A stretch of DNA of 64,000 nt from Phalacrocorax aristotelis (GCF_949628215.1 NC_134276.1:113374756-113438755), one strand, 5' to 3'. Numbered from the stretch's first letter, positions 1 through 14,300 are shown. Numbers and translations are program-made. The notes: generated by a model from the sequence alone, not told the origin.

Positions 1-2611
1 TATTTCTATTGCTGTAATATCTATATGCCAAGTGCAGACATTTGTTTGATTTGGCCTCTGGCATTTTTATCTGGCATGCTCTCCATTTCATTTCTCCCAC
101 CTTGTATCAATTTCAAAACTCCTTTGGTTAAAAAGAAAAAAAAAAAAAGGCCAAGTAAAAAAACCAACAGCCCCCTGCATTGCTTTTCAGTTGAGGTGCA
201 AAGGAAAAAGCCTTCTCTTCTGAAATATTAGTACTAACATGGTGGCAACCCTACTGAAAAGCTAGAGGAAAGGTTTTGTCTGTTGTGGTTGCCTGCGAAA
301 TACCCCCTTCCTCCCCAAGCTTGCTGTCATTCAACTCCTAAGTAGTGAATGTTCCAACTGACATTGGAACTACTCTTTGCTTTGCTTTGCTGAGTAGTGT
401 AGCTCAGTGGCATCCCAATCCTGCCTTGTCACATCAGTTGAAATTGCTGCATTGGAATGTAAATTAACCCCAGAAATTATAGGTACGCTTTTGATAACCA
501 TATATTTTTTTTTCTTTTTCTGTATATATGTTTCTTCTCATCTAGGGGAGGGGTTCTGGATGAAACCATGTTGGACAGTAGAGGTGGGGCTAACTAGCAT
601 CTCAATTTACCACCGTATTAACTCAGATTTGTATATTGTAAGTGGAAATCCAAAAGCTTGTTAGGTTTTCAGGTAACAACTAAGTGGTGTTTGTGTTAAA
701 AGCAACATCTTGCATAAGCAAAAAGGATCTAGTCTGCAGTTACATTAAATTACTAATCATTTTTTCCAGGCAATGTTCCAGTGAGACTTTACCACAGGTA
801 GCTATGAATTGTTGCAAAAATGTCTTAATCAGTTGTGGGGAATGGAGAGCCTCTCGAGGTGTTAGAAAAGGGAGTTTAGTATCCCAGTTTGTCAGTTCAT
901 CAGCATGTCAAAAGATTTACCGCAAGGTTATAAAATAGCTTTAAGTATTGATGCAAATTCATTCAATTCAAAGAAAAGTCTTCCCTGTTACTCACTGAGC
1001 ATCAGTTCAGCCACATGATAGACTTGGCATAGACTCTAGATTCTCCACAGATTCCTGTCCATTAAAGCTGGAGAAACCCTGAAATTAACACTTATGCTAG
1101 AGTGAAAGAAGAATTGGGATTATTGTTATTGGTTTAATATTTCAGTGTGTAAACTCTCCCTCAGATTATGGAAATTTAAAACATTGTTTCAGGATCATTT
1201 TTCTCTACTCCATGTATTTTTTCGTATTACCAGCTTTATAGTTTATGGCAAGGGTTTGAAAGTCATTAATTTCAAATGGCTGAATAAACATTGCTTACTT
1301 GACAGGCACTTATTTAAATGCATTATTTTTGGCATAAGATCTAAAATTATGTTTGCAAGAGATGGCAACGTTTTTTGGCTCTTTTTTCCTCCTCTCATCT
1401 CATTGCAATCTGGCATGATTTTCCCAGTCTATCTTGTTTTACCTTACCATAGCTTAATAGTAAAACTTAAAAGGATGAAAAGTACCCACATCTAGAAATA
1501 AGCAGCAATGGTTTGCTTAGAGCTCTTTGTTAAGCTATCCTCTGATATTTAGCTGTGTCGCTTTGTCTGTAGTCTCCACAGAGTAGACTGTGCCAGTAAG
1601 TGAACATTTTTTAGCTCCCCATGTCAACAACCTAAATAGTGAAGAATGGTAATTCCAAAAATGGAGACCTGCACAGTTTAATTTTCAATAATAGACGTTA
1701 AATGAACAGTAGAAAACTGTTTTAATGAATTCGTAGTTCTTTTATGCAGCTGTTCATTGCTCCTTAGTTTAACTCTCTAATTATGCTCCTTTGTACAAGT
1801 ATTTCTGCAGCTCTGCTGGCTCTCTTTCCCTTCTATTGTCTGAGATCTAATTACAGGACTTGTCAATATAGCTAGACTGTTTAGAGGAATTGAAAAAAAT
1901 ATTGTCTGTGGGAAGAGCGTACTCTGAAGAGTGGAAAGTGATTTGTTGTGGAGCACTGTTTTCTGGTATTCCCTAAGTCACTTTGTTCTCTGTTCTAAAA
2001 GGCATCAGAAAGTGGTCTAAAAAAAGGAGTACAACCAAGAAGATACCTCCCACACACAGTCCCTTACAGTTGCCAGATATGTGTTAGCACTTGCTGACAG
2101 ACTTACAAACTGTCTGCTGTCTTCTGCCAGTACCTGCAAGAAGGCAGTGCTTGCAGGCAGAGGTTCATATGATATTTTATGTATCAATTGAAATAAATAT
2201 TTTAAATATTTAAATGAAAAGTTAATGTTTGTGGTAGCAAATGTATTATTTCTATCAAAATTCTTGCTTACATTAAATTTAAGGGCATTGAAATATCACA
2301 GGGAAGACAGTGTCTTGATCTTGAGCTCGTCTCCTTTTTTATATCCTTAAAAAAATTTATTCAATACGTGGTCATGAATTATCATCATTAGGCTACTTCA
2401 GAAGAGGTTAGAATGTGCAGGCTGACAAACAATACTGGACACAAGATGGTTCAAGGATTATAAAACATTGGAACGTATATTGAAATATATTTTTCTAATG
2501 GAATTAATGGATGCTGGAACAGTATACCACTCTTTACAAAGCATTCATGTATGAGTGTGTATAGTTTTCCTATACATACGATTGCCATATATCACTCATT
2601 GCTTCTATAGA
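1..2611. other. AT-rich non-coding DNA, no gene recognised
   Basis: Only short open frames occur here, and none has a recognisable domain or a convincing splice context. There is an A-rich run at about 131-148. A perfect tRNA-like A-box (tagctcagtgg) occurs at 400-410, but no B-box follows at the right distance. I see no repeat family I can name. Confidence 0.5.
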
Positions 2612-3500
2612 GGAAGAGCTACCTCCTACCAAGCTGGAAGGAGTGGCTGATACACCAGAAGGCTGTGCTGCCATCCAATGAGACCTGGACAGGCTGGAAT
2701 GCTGGGCCAAGGGGAACATCATGAAATTCAACAAAAGCAAGTGCAAGGTCCTGCACCCGGGGAGGAACAACCCCACACACCGGTACAGGCTGGGGGCTGA
2801 ACTACTGGGAAGCTGTTCTGTTGAGAAGGACCTGGGAGTGCTGGTGGACAACAAGCTGACCATGAGCCAGCCATGGGCCCTTGCGGCTAAGAATGCCAAT
2901 GGTATCCTGGGGTGCATTTAAAGGACTGTGGCCAGCAGATCAAGAAAGGTTATCCTCCCCCTCTACTCTGCCCTAGTGAGACCACATTTGGAGTGCTGTG
3001 TCCACTTTTGGGCCCCCCAGTTTAAGAAGGACAGGGAACTGCTTGAGCAAGTCCAGCGGAGAGCTACCAAGAAGATCAGGGGACTGAAGCATCTCCCTCA
3101 TGAGGAGCAGCTGAGAGACCTGGGTTTGTTTAGCCTGGAGAAGAGAAGACTGAGGGGGGATTTCATCAATATCTATAAATCTCTAAAGGGTGGGTGTCAG
3201 GATGATGGAACTAGGCTCTTTTCAATAGTGTCCAATGACAGGACAAGGGGCAAAGGGCACAATTTGGAACACAGGAAGGACCACCTCAATATGAGAAAAA
3301 CCTTCTCTCCTGTGCGGGTACCAGAGCAGGGGCACAGGCTGCCCAGGGAGGCTGTGGAGTCTCCTTCCTGGAGACATTCAAAACATGCCTGGATGCGTTC
3401 CTGTGCCCCCTGCTCTGGGTGTCCCTGCTCAAGCAGGGGGGTTGGACAAGATGATCCCCAAAGGTCCCCTCCAACCCCTACCATTCTGTGACTGTGTAAC
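2612..3500 (+). mobile_element. CR1 LINE, 5'-truncated (RT C-terminal part and 3' end)
   Basis: This is the 3' end of a CR1 non-LTR retrotransposon, which moves by target-primed reverse transcription. The frame of 2721-3491 encodes the end of the CR1 reverse transcriptase and the conserved stretch after it, with recognisable blocks such as [35 protein letters not shown] and [14 protein letters not shown]. Two in-frame stops, TGA at 2679-2681 and TAA at 2919-2921, break it. The catalytic RT motifs lie upstream of the truncation and are absent. The 3' end carries the typical CR1 end sequence and one ATTCTGTG unit (3483-3490), followed by a degenerate second unit. Truncation at the 5' end is usual for CR1. 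The exact 5' border is uncertain by some tens of bases, and I could not find a target duplication. Confidence 0.93.
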
Positions 3501-6500
3501 ATGATATTTTAGATGCTTGTGATAGCATGCAGTCTGATTGGACATGCAGGGTTACACAAGTTTAAGCTGATGATGATCCTGTCTTAGGCACCTTGATTAA
3601 ACTCCTAAATATCAGTAAGATGAATTTGGGCCATATTTCAGCTGGCTGACAGATCTATCCAGGAAACAAAAACAGAACTTCATATGTTGAGCTCTTGGAT
3701 ATACTATTTCAGGCCCTTCAATTTCAGTGGAAGGACCCAGTTTTCCTGCTGTTTTTCAGAATGTTAGGTAGTCATTTGTACTATGACAAAGTGAGGAAAA
3801 TACCTGCTATCTTATAGGCTCTTAATTCTTCAGGGGATTTAGGCCCAAATGTGTGTTTTTTACGTGGAATGATAATATAAAATTAACTTGAAAGCAAGCT
3901 ACCACATTTTTTTGATTTTGATGGTTAACTATAGATGTACAGATGAGAAATGGGCTTTATCAAGAACAGTTATGGATCAGACCTCCTAAAGTAATTTTAT
4001 TACATGAAGTCCATTGGTCCTTTTGGCTGCAATTACTTCTCAGGTTGAGATCTGATCTGGGAAGGAAACTGACACTTGAATTTCCTGTTTCTACAGATCT
4101 TCATAAAATGGTGAAAGTGCACCATGGATTTCGTCTTTTTTTTTTTCCATTTCGGAAGAAAACCTGAAATACAACTTGAAGTAGAAAAAAGGGGAGGAAG
4201 AAGAAAAACAGAATAAGCTGTGATGACATGTGGAAGGTGAGACGTGCAAATTCTCTGCTTTTTATATGAAAACCATTTAGAAAGTTATAAAGTTATGCAC
4301 AATATTTTGCAAAATCTAATAGAAATATTTACGACTGTTGGAGCTGATGAACTGCATAATGCACAAATTTATAATAAATTAAAACCTATGAATGAGATGG
4401 ATAGAGTGGGAAAACCAAGGAACTGTAGAGCAAGCAATCCTGATAAGGACAGGAAACCTTCATCCTGACCTAAATCGAGTCAGTAAGGAAGCAAAGCCAT
4501 GTCGGGGCAAACTAGGTCCAGAAACAAACCTAGGATAAGGATAGGCTGTCTCCTGTGTTCTTGATGTCACAAGCAAACTGTGTGCTGTAATAGCATTTAT
4601 GATGGTTTATATCACCATATTTTAAAAGGCCTTATACCTTACAAGTTGAAGAGAAATTATTATTGAAAGACTGTTGAAAGGTAGTAAAACATTCTAACAG
4701 AATTTCAAATAACTTGTATAATATAGCAGACTAACTGTAGTTCCACAATAAATGAAAAAAAAAAAATCCCAACATTCCAGAAGCTTTCATAAAATAAAAT
4801 ATTGTATTAAATTATCTACATTTGGCTTAAATGCCTGAGTTCTGGTTGATCAGGAGATCTGAAACTAAAATTCCTTTCAGGTATGAAATAACACAGTGAA
4901 TATTTACAGAAACATCTCCATTCCAACCCAAGAGTTATTTCTAACCATGAAATTTTTGAGCATTAGTAACATTTTTCTCTCACTGGATGATAAGAATGAA
5001 ACACCAACCCCTGTTTCAGTGCTTCAGAGTTATTGGCTGATTTTGGGCCTATTCCTTTTTATTCAACAAAGTAGAACTCAGTATGAGACATTCAAGAGAG
5101 AAGGGAACAAACAAGCACAGGAGAATCATCAGAAGAAGGTGATCTTCCTGCTTCCAGATGGGGTGTCCACCAGCCCTTGGAACTGCTCCTCTTACATCCT
5201 CTTACATCCAAACAAAACACAACACGGGTCTGCAAAGGAAGCTCCCCAAAAGAAGAGTCTGTATGATGGTACTACACCAGGACAATTTCCTGAAGACTGC
5301 ATCTTACAGAGTAACTTTAAGTAGATCCATGAATAATTAGGTATCTGTCAGTATCCACCACTGCATCTGCAACTGAAGTTTGTTCTCAAGTAGAGGACTT
5401 CAGTGACACTGATGTTATATTCAAAATGTACTTTATTTATGCTGGTTGACCATGCATATAGATTATTTTGAAATTGAAAAAGAGATGAGAAACAAAGAGA
5501 AGTTCCAGCAATGGATGTTTTGGGACCATGATTTCCTACCACATCTGAGAAACCTAAAGTGTTAGTAACTGATCTGCTTTATGTGTACGAGCACAGAGCT
5601 TCTGGTTTTTATTGTAGAAGGGTGCTTTCAATTTAGAAAAAAATCAGTCAACAGAAACAGTAAATGGCACTGAGCTCCACGTTGCTTTTTGAGAGCAGCA
5701 TTACAGCATTTAGTCTTGCTCAACAAGAAGTTTTATATTGCTTTTGTTTATATATAGGATAATATAATGGAGATACAGGGCTTCCACTTAGAAAGGTTAT
5801 TGACAGTCTTGGTGCTGTGTTGGCGTTTATTCTTTGGACTTTTATTGCTTCTGATCTGTGGTATTTATGTCTCTGAGGTGAGGACTTTCATCTGTGATAC
5901 ATGCTCATAATTTATAGACTGCATGGTGCGCTGATGTTGTCTGCAGGAACAGGAAATTAAACAATTAAACACAAGGCAGATATGAAGAATAAAACAAGCT
6001 ATTTCCCTCAGTATATTTATTTTTCAATATTATTGTCTGTTGGTCAGAGAAGGCCAAAAACCATTGCTGTCCCCAATGACTTTGGGGGAAGCAAGACAGG
6101 TTTTAATAGGTGGACATGAGAAAATGTCAAAGCACTTCAGAAAGGGGAATTAGCCATGCAGAATATGAATTCAGCATTTTGAGCTTCTGTGTTTCTCCTG
6201 TGATCCTGCTCCCCTGAACCTGTATGGCATGGCTGAAGTAATTTTTGATGGCCTTCGATGCAGACATGCACTTCCCCCCACTCCAGCTGTCAGAAATGGC
6301 CACTGCCAAGCTCCCTAGTGATTAACTGTAATAGCAATGACAGATTACTTTATTAATTGCAAATTGCACTATCTGAAGATGGTGACAACAGATATTGGGA
6401 AAGGTACAGAATATCCTAATTTTTCATAGCATAATCAGCCTGTTTGGAGCCTCAGATAAAAATAAATCACCTCAACCTTACAATACACTTGACACGTATT

Positions 6501-6578
6501 TATTGCAGCATTCTCTATCAGCAACTGCCATACCTATGTGAGCTAACTTCTCATATGTTACCCTAAAATATGAAGGGG
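3501..6578. other. AT-rich non-coding DNA, no gene recognised
   Basis: The longest open frame (4896-5324, 142 codons) has no recognisable domain, no signal peptide and no repeat structure. I treat it as chance. A purine-rich stretch lies at about 4180-4215. Nothing else is recognised. Confidence 0.45.
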
Positions 6579-6768
6579 AGTGTTAATGGAAAGGGCAGTC
6601 AAAGCAGGGCCCTAGGAGCCAGATCTGCATTCCAGTTGTTGCATGCCACCAGAGCTGGACATTGCCTTGTGCAAGCCCCTTACACCCCTCTCTGCTGCAA
6701 TTTGCCCAATTAGGTAATAGGTCCAGTAGGAAGTTTGTGTTAGACATCTTGAGGGTAAATGCATGACA
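6579..6768 (+). repeat. MIR-type SINE (old CORE-SINE copy)
   Basis: The segment follows the order of the amniote MIR family. It has the end of a tRNA-like head (agcagggccctaggagccag), a middle part, then the part best known in MIR: gtgcaagccccttacaccc, followed by ctctctgctgcaatttgccc, and finally ttgagggtaaatgcatgac. The identification comes from remembered family features, not from an alignment run. MIR copies in birds are few and very old, so strong divergence is expected. Both borders are approximate. Confidence 0.62.
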
Positions 6769-9700
6769 GAAAAGGACTTCATAATCCGTCAGTGGTAGAA
6801 AACAAATCAATAGATAGTGTTACCCAAGAATACCAAATACTGAAAAAGAAATTTGTCTTGACTTGCAGAAAGAGAGAAAACATTTCCAGTGACTTTGGGG
6901 GGAAAGCTGGCAACATTAGCTCTATTTTGAAAAACTGACGAATGTGATTATAGGCCTACTGCTTACCCATTTTCAGAGCTAAAGTTTACGAGACTTTATA
7001 ATGGAAGCTGACAATTTTTCAGTCCCTGTTTGCTGCAGCTGTTTTTGTGATGTCCTGAGTTGTTTGATACAAAGTCTTGAGAAACGGGATTAACCTTTCC
7101 AATCACATTTAAGGTGAAATTGCTTAACTACTGCACACAATGTCATGCTGCAGATAATCCATGTCCTTGATTAATGCTTTTATAATCAATTGCTGTCTGG
7201 AAGTGACTCCTTCCCATCACACTCTTCACAAAAAGAGCAGATGGTATTTAAAAGGTTATGGCAAGAGGGCATTTCAGAGGTCAAATAGAACATCGATCAA
7301 GGGGGCAGAAAAATTGCTTTTTTCCTTCCCCTTCTCCTTATCCTCACAATCCATGAGGGAATGTGGCCTATGAATTATAGTTTGATCTATAGTTCAAGCA
7401 CTAAAATGTTTTCTTGTTTCAAATTTCTATGTTGTTTTGGGTAACGAACCTGGAAATTGGATTCTTTTTGTGCCAATAAAAAATTGCGCCCAATACACGT
7501 ATCTCAGCCACATAATTCTTAGACCCATAGAGATTTGCTTGCTACTGCCTTGAACACAGTCAGAACACTAACACTTAATAAAAGCTGTACTGATATCCAC
7601 AATGTTCTCAGACCAATTTGTAGAAATGATAATGACTCTGTGAAAAAAATGTACTCTTCATTTCTGTGCTCTTTTATATAAACCAATAAACAAATGAGGG
7701 TATTGTGTGACTTATTCTCTTTCACTATTTCCCTGTACCTGGTTGGTTGCCATTCTGCACTAGAGTCCAAGAAGAGCTATTCTCACCTGGACACTACACC
7801 TCTAATGCAGTCTCCAAAACTAGAAATCAGGGGTTTGCCATTTTACAATACATAAAATATATCAGTAGCCTTTCTCCTTCCCTTTTTATCTCCTTTCATG
7901 CTAACCACACAGCATATGACAAATAGAAACAGAAGAGTAAAATTGTTTATGTTTTCTAGTAATTTTTGAAGCTTTACTAATGAAAATGGTTTTTTTTTCC
8001 TACTGGTTTGGACCTGAATATTGTCATCTTTGTTGCCTAATAAAAGAGTATTTTTGTCAATTGTCATGCCTTACTGGCCATTCAGTTATGATTTTTTTTG
8101 TTATATAGGTTATTATGGACAAGTGAAGTGCTTATCCTGAGTAGATCTCTAAAGTAGGCTTTCATCTGAGAAGTAAAAAGTGGAAATACTATAATCCTGC
8201 TTTGTAATCAAAACCAGGATTAACTGGCTAAGATGTTTTTTGAACATTGAAACTTACATTTAAAGGCCTGAGCCCACCAAATCTTTCTCAATTGAACAGT
8301 TCTCGCTCCTGGCATGTAAGTAGCCACACAGGAGCCTAGGGAGCTATTAATGAGGTAGATTTTTATCTTTATTCAAGAACAAGTAATAACTAGCATGTAT
8401 TGCATAACTAAAGCTGTTAAGCATGAACCTTTGAAAGGTGGACAAAAGCAGAACCTGATGAAACCATGCTAACTAATCCTATTAAAGTGACATCTGGGTG
8501 TCTTCCCATCCTGGAGTGGTAGAAAAGCTATCACTGGAACTGACAGTGAATTTTAAATAGTCCTAATATACACAGCCATTTATAACACACTGACTTTTCA
8601 ATATCAGTTTTGTAGCTTAATTTCCTTTGATTTTTTTAAGAGTGCAATGGACATAAATTTTAAAAAGGTGAAGTCTATGAGGCACTTCAACTAAGTCATG
8701 TCTGTCAGCACTGTATAAGAAAAACAAACACAAGGACAAATGTATATCACAGGACTTTTTCCATGATGTACTGGCTAACAGAGATAGAAAAACCATTCAA
8801 CATGGGTGAGGTATTGCTGTTGCACTGCTTAATTACAGGTTCTTAAAAGGTAGTGTATAATAAAGAGATGTTAACATGGACATTTGCATAGTTATGAATG
8901 AGAAGTTAGGAGAGGTTTACTTCTAGCATTACCATAAAAGACACTGATCTCCCAGAAAGAGTGACTCTTGGGGACAAGCTACACTCAAGGCATTCTTCAT
9001 GGGGATTCCTGAGCCAGGAGAGAGTATCGGCCCTTAGCAGACACTTAGTGTCAATTGCCTTGTTATGACTAGGACCCTAGTGATCAGAACTGCCATATTA
9101 AATGCAAATTGATAAATGAAAGCCTTTACTACCAGTCTGAAGGCAAAAAAGGCTGTGAAAATAATGCTAGATATATTGACAGCATCCTAGCATTTTTCAT
9201 AGTGTTTAATGTATGTATTTCATCACTAATCCTTTAGAAATTTTAAAACTATATCTTTTGTCTTCTATTGTGTGTCCATATTGATCTGCTGTTGAAGAAT
9301 TGCTTGTAACTGTGAGATATTATTCATTATATTTGAAAGCTGTTTGATCAGAGAAGAAAACAATACAGCGTGGTTTCAAGAGGGAGAGAAAATTAAATGA
9401 ACATATATAGGGGAAAAATAAATTATTAAGATGTGCTCTTTCTTTTATTTATATTTCAGGGCTTTTTTTTTTTTCCCTGAAGAGACTAGGGAGTCTTCAG
9501 ATAAATTGACAGACTCTTAAGTAACCTAATAAATAGCTGAAGCCATCAGCTACCTTTTAACAATAGCAATGCCTGTAAATATGAATGTGTCATTTCAGCT
9601 CTTTTTTCCCCTGCTTAATTTCATACTTCTTTTTTTTTAATTTCTGATTTTATAGAGACTTAAAAAATGTTCTGGATCAAGTAGTATGATCATATTTATA

Positions 9701-11223
9701 ACTGTAACCTGATTTTTTAAAATCTATTGTAGATTAACATTCATTAGTCCTTTGTACGTTAAATGTGGAACAAGAACTTCATATATATTGTCAATCATAA
9801 AAAGGGAGGAATGTATAGAAACCATTAAAAGATTTTTTCTTAACTGCCTTTCCTCCAACTAAAGCTATTATACCTACATACACTTCCCATCACTCTGTCA
9901 CTTTCCAAGCCATAGCTCCCTCTTACCTTTCACAAACATTCACAATCAATCCTACATACTTTATTTTCTTTATAGTATGAAAGTACACAAAGGTTTCCTT
10001 TTCCAATGTCTCCTATTTCTGAGCTCAGACACAGTATCAATCATCGGGGCCATCGCATGTATCTGCCAGGTGATCACTCTTCTGCACCCTCTGAGTGTTT
10101 CCTTGGCCCAATTATATTCCTGCCTAGGTTGTTTGTTTCTTTCTCAGAAATCTATAATACACTATCCATTGGAAGGGGGAGGGGGAAATGCCCTAGGCTT
10201 TCTAGTAGTTGTTAGGTTTGTATAGTTTACATTGCTACTCAGTCCGTAAATGTAACACTAAAATGAATCTGTGGTATCTGTGTTTGGATGACTACGAAAT
10301 GACAAAAGCTGTGTTGTATTCTTGTACAATCAATATCTTACTTGTGAAACCTAAAACAGCTCTTTAAATTACAAAAAAAACCCCCAACAGATAATACAAT
10401 GTTAACAAAGTGATGTCTATATCTGCTTTCCTTGTGCATTGCTGCCTTTTCATGGCAAAGTACTCTATCTTAGATCCTTTCTGCAGCCACTAATGTGTGC
10501 TAAAGAGTGACACTGATAAAGCACATGCTATACAGCCTCCACATTTGTCAAATTTGCTTCCATATCCCTACCTAATATAAGTATTCTGCATGTTCCTTTA
10601 TTTCTTTGAAAGGTTTTCTTGACTGTCTTCTTAATTTTAGGTATTGCAATTTTGAGCAAGCCTGTTCTGTTATACTTTGGGTTTCATCCAAAACGGTGAG
10701 AGAGTAGCTGCATAATTCCATGGGGGAAAAAAAGGTAAAAAAAAAAAAAATTCCAGGAGAAAAAACTGATTAGCAAAGTAGGGCTTTTTTGGTCCTGGTA
10801 GTAAATTTAATCAGAGTATGAATGTGAAACTCTTTCCACAGAGGAACAAAGCTAATGATACCTGAAACTGTTCTACATGTTCCAGGATATAACAGCAGTG
10901 TGCTATGACTAGAATTTTTCAATGACTTGGGTTCAAAAATTCTACACCTATCTGCCTATTGGCAATTTGAGGTACCTGAATTTCTCCATTAATTTAGTTT
11001 TCTGTGCCTAGAATCTCAGAGGGGGGAGCAGTAAATCTGCAGTAAAGTATGTAATAAGCAAAAGAGCTCTGCTCAAAGAGATCACAGATTCAGATTTCTT
11101 TTTTAAACTGCTTTCTCACAGAGAGTCAAACAGCTTCATCTGTGTAGCTTGCCTGAGGGCTCTGCAGTCACCTGGGAGTCAGACACCCAGGAGAGGATAC
11201 CCACATTTCCTTCAGTTTGGACA
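6769..11223. other. AT-rich non-coding DNA, no gene recognised
   Basis: There are T runs at about 9464-9476 and an A run at about 10738-10751. Open frames are short and look random. A G-rich patch (two runs of five G) lies at about 10174-10185. I see no named repeat. Confidence 0.45.
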
Positions 11224-11345
11224 GCCAAATGCGTACGTGCGTTGCACAGAGACGTGGCACGTGCACAATGTGCAAGGTGCTGAGTTACGGCACGGCTTGC
11301 AGCCCATTGCTCCTGCAGTGCAAACGTGTTACATCAGACACGTTC
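11224..11345. promoter_or_regulatory. Candidate regulatory patch: CpG-rich cluster of ACGTG motifs
   Basis: Within a CpG-poor neighbourhood this short stretch holds about ten CpGs and five ACGTG cores: 11235-11239, 11252-11256, 11258-11263 (the palindromic E-box CACGTG), 11324-11328, and one on the minus strand at 11339-11343. ACGTG is the core of hypoxia response elements (HIF) and, as CACGTG, of bHLH E-boxes. No promoter or gene start is visible beside it. The open frame across it (11217-11441) shows no domain. Function is inference only. Confidence 0.3.
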
Positions 11346-14300
11346 CAAAATGTGCCAGACCAGCTGGGCGTGCCACGGACTTCCCGTGCAGAAGTCCAGC
11401 TCTCCTCTAAGTCCTGCTTTGCTGAACACCTAGCAATGTAATCAAGGTGACAGCTCTAATTGGACTGTGAGGTATTCAGATGTCCTACCTATGGGTTCTA
11501 TTTCTTTTTTTCCATCTGGATCTAGTATCATGGTAGCAAGAGGTCATCTCTAGGAGAACTAGGATATATGCCATCTTTAGCTTTCATCCAACAGTATCTT
11601 TACTGTATCACAGTTCAGAAGACTATCAGCTGGTCTGTGAGCTGGAATTAACTCATCTGACCATTAGGAAAAGAAATGGGCAGATTGTTTCACTAATAAA
11701 TTGAGAACATATTATGTGGATTTTTTTTGCAGGATAACATACATAGAATTCTTTTGTCAGAAATGACTATGTTATTTTAAAGCAACACTGGACTTTAATC
11801 ACAAAATAAGCCACTGATAAGATAACTCTAAATATTACTGTGTAAATGGTGATTGTCTTCAAATATATATGGCATCCCTGAGCTTTTTGCTAAGGAAAAC
11901 ACTACCTTTCCAATCAAAGGAAATTTCTTGTGTTTTTAATTCAGATTTTCTAAAGAAGAGGCAGGGATATGTTGAAATGGAGAATTCTGAAAACATCCTG
12001 AGTGACAGTGAGATGAATTTCCTATCCTGAAGAGAAAGAAAGAGAAAAAAAAAAAGGTGTTGACTCTTATTTCATGAGCGGGAGCTGTAGTGGAGCTTTG
12101 CAAGAGACATAATGTGCCTGTTTCATATGAGACTCCTCTCAGGCTGCCCTGCTCAGGGCAGGAAAAAACAGTGGGAGATGAAGATCTGTATATGTCATTA
12201 GAGTTTGACAAAAAGCTAGGTGCTATTTTTATTTACAAGAGTATAAATGTGAAATGATTGCACTAAAACCAGTGGAGCTCCTCCTGATTCACACCTGGAC
12301 AACAGAGAATAACATTTTATCTCCAAAACATGAAACCTTTTTTTGGTTCAAATACACAGCCATTAAATCTGAGGACATTTAATATTTTTCTTTTAACTTC
12401 ATTTTGGTTCCTACATTTCCTACTTTACTCAGAATAAGTGGGTAACTCAGTATGGCAGGTCAGATTTGCAAGGATGATCAGCTTGCTTTCTGTCCCTGAG
12501 GAAAAATATTATTAAACTACCCACTTGAGGGAGTGAAATGTATTAAAATATCTAACATGTACGGTGTTCTGGTAAAAAAAATAATTCTGTAAGACACTCA
12601 ATCACTGTATTGCAGTTGAAACAATATGTATTTATTTGATGATTATCTGATTGAAACAAAGATAACACATCGAGCTGACTCATTCATTTTTCTTTAGTCT
12701 CACTCTCACTCATTACAGATTGACTTGGGCTGATGGACTCTGAAACCAAATTGGCCACAGAGATGTACATGCTTTAAGGCAGTTGCTATTGACAGATGAA
12801 AAGTGTAACGTGACTAACCCAAAAGGCATGCTGAAAGCTACTGGTAGAAACAAAGGCTCCATACTAAGTCAGATAAAAACAAAAGAAACAAAACCATAAA
12901 TGGCATGAGCTGGACTAGGTAATGAGAATTTTAAGATGGCCTCTGTGTGACAGAGAAGATAATATAAAAATTTTAGGATGTGTTTTAAGAAGCAACTGCA
13001 GCAAGCATAAAGATAGTATGAAAACATTTATCACAGAATCATGTACCGTCTACTTCAGCTCTTTATTTGGTTTTTACTGTATAAGATTTGGGGAGTATCT
13101 CATCCTGAGAAAGTCTGTAAAATTACAAAAGTAGTTGCTTTATGAATGTTTAAAATGTGAACATTCCATTAACGTTAACTGGGTTGAGTTCTGTTATGTA
13201 TAAATGTAGTTATCAGGAGCTGTTCTTAGTTGACCAAAATATTTTCACATTTAAAAAGCAAGCAAACAAACATAACTGAAGAAAGAGGAAATACTGGTAG
13301 AAAACTAGGAATTAATGAATGATAGAGAACACTACAAAAAAAAAGAGAAGAAAAAGGCACAGACTTGAGGAATTTTGGATTTAAGAAGATGTTGAAAAGA
13401 AAGCCTTGACTCTAGAGACAAAAAAAAAAAAAAAAAGTATTATTAAACTTTTATATTCTGGTACCATCTAGAGGCCAAATGGCACAGCATCCCATTTTGC
13501 TGGGAGCTGTACAAACATATGAAATGACAGATATTCCCTCTTCAACCCAAGGAATGGGTATGGCAAACTCACAGCTACTAACTGTTTATGTTATTTCTTC
13601 TTTGTAGAATATTTTCTATCTGTCTCTAGTCCTTACAAAATATTTGGATCATCTTTGTGCAAACGGTGGATGCGCAGTACTTCCAGTCTGCCAACAGCTG
13701 TGTCATGTACGCAAGTCACGGGTACAGAAGACAGAACGTGCCTGTCTGCTGCAAGAAGTTCAATAGTTGCACCCATCAAAATGTTGTAACAGCAAGAAAT
13801 GCAGCTGTTATCAGGGACAAATTGTTATTGCCACCATGGTGCCTTAGGATTAGAGTTTTCTTTCTAAGACTTCCAAAACAGTCTTCTGCTAGTGAAGGCC
13901 AAAAAATACACATAACAACTGCAAATCCTCCTACTTTTCAGCTGCAGATGTTTGTAAGCAATGTCTAAAGAAATATGTATATGTTTCCTGCTACTGTTGT
14001 TTTGATGTTAAATTGTTGTGAATGAGCCAGTGAAAGAACTTTTGAGCTGCTGCTTCAAGAAAGAAGCATTAAAATGGCAAGTTTTCATGTAATCCAGGGC
14101 TACAGAAGCGACCGGAGAATAAGCCAGCCCAAAGGCTGGAAGCCATCAAGACTGGATTACTTGAAGCTCTGCCTGAGCAGGCAGAATCAGGAAGCCAGGG
14201 CAAATAGATGCAGTTATCTGGGGTAGAGCACTGCGTTAATGAACCTGTGCTGCTTCCAGCCACGCAAGGACAGCTGTGGTTCCACTCTGGTCCACTGGCT

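Noticed and set aside
400..410. Perfect tRNA-like A-box word (tagctcagtgg)
   Set aside because: No B-box at the proper distance and no cloverleaf can be drawn.
4896..5324. 142-codon open frame
   Set aside because: No domain, no splice context and ordinary AT-rich base use. It is expected by chance in 64 kb.
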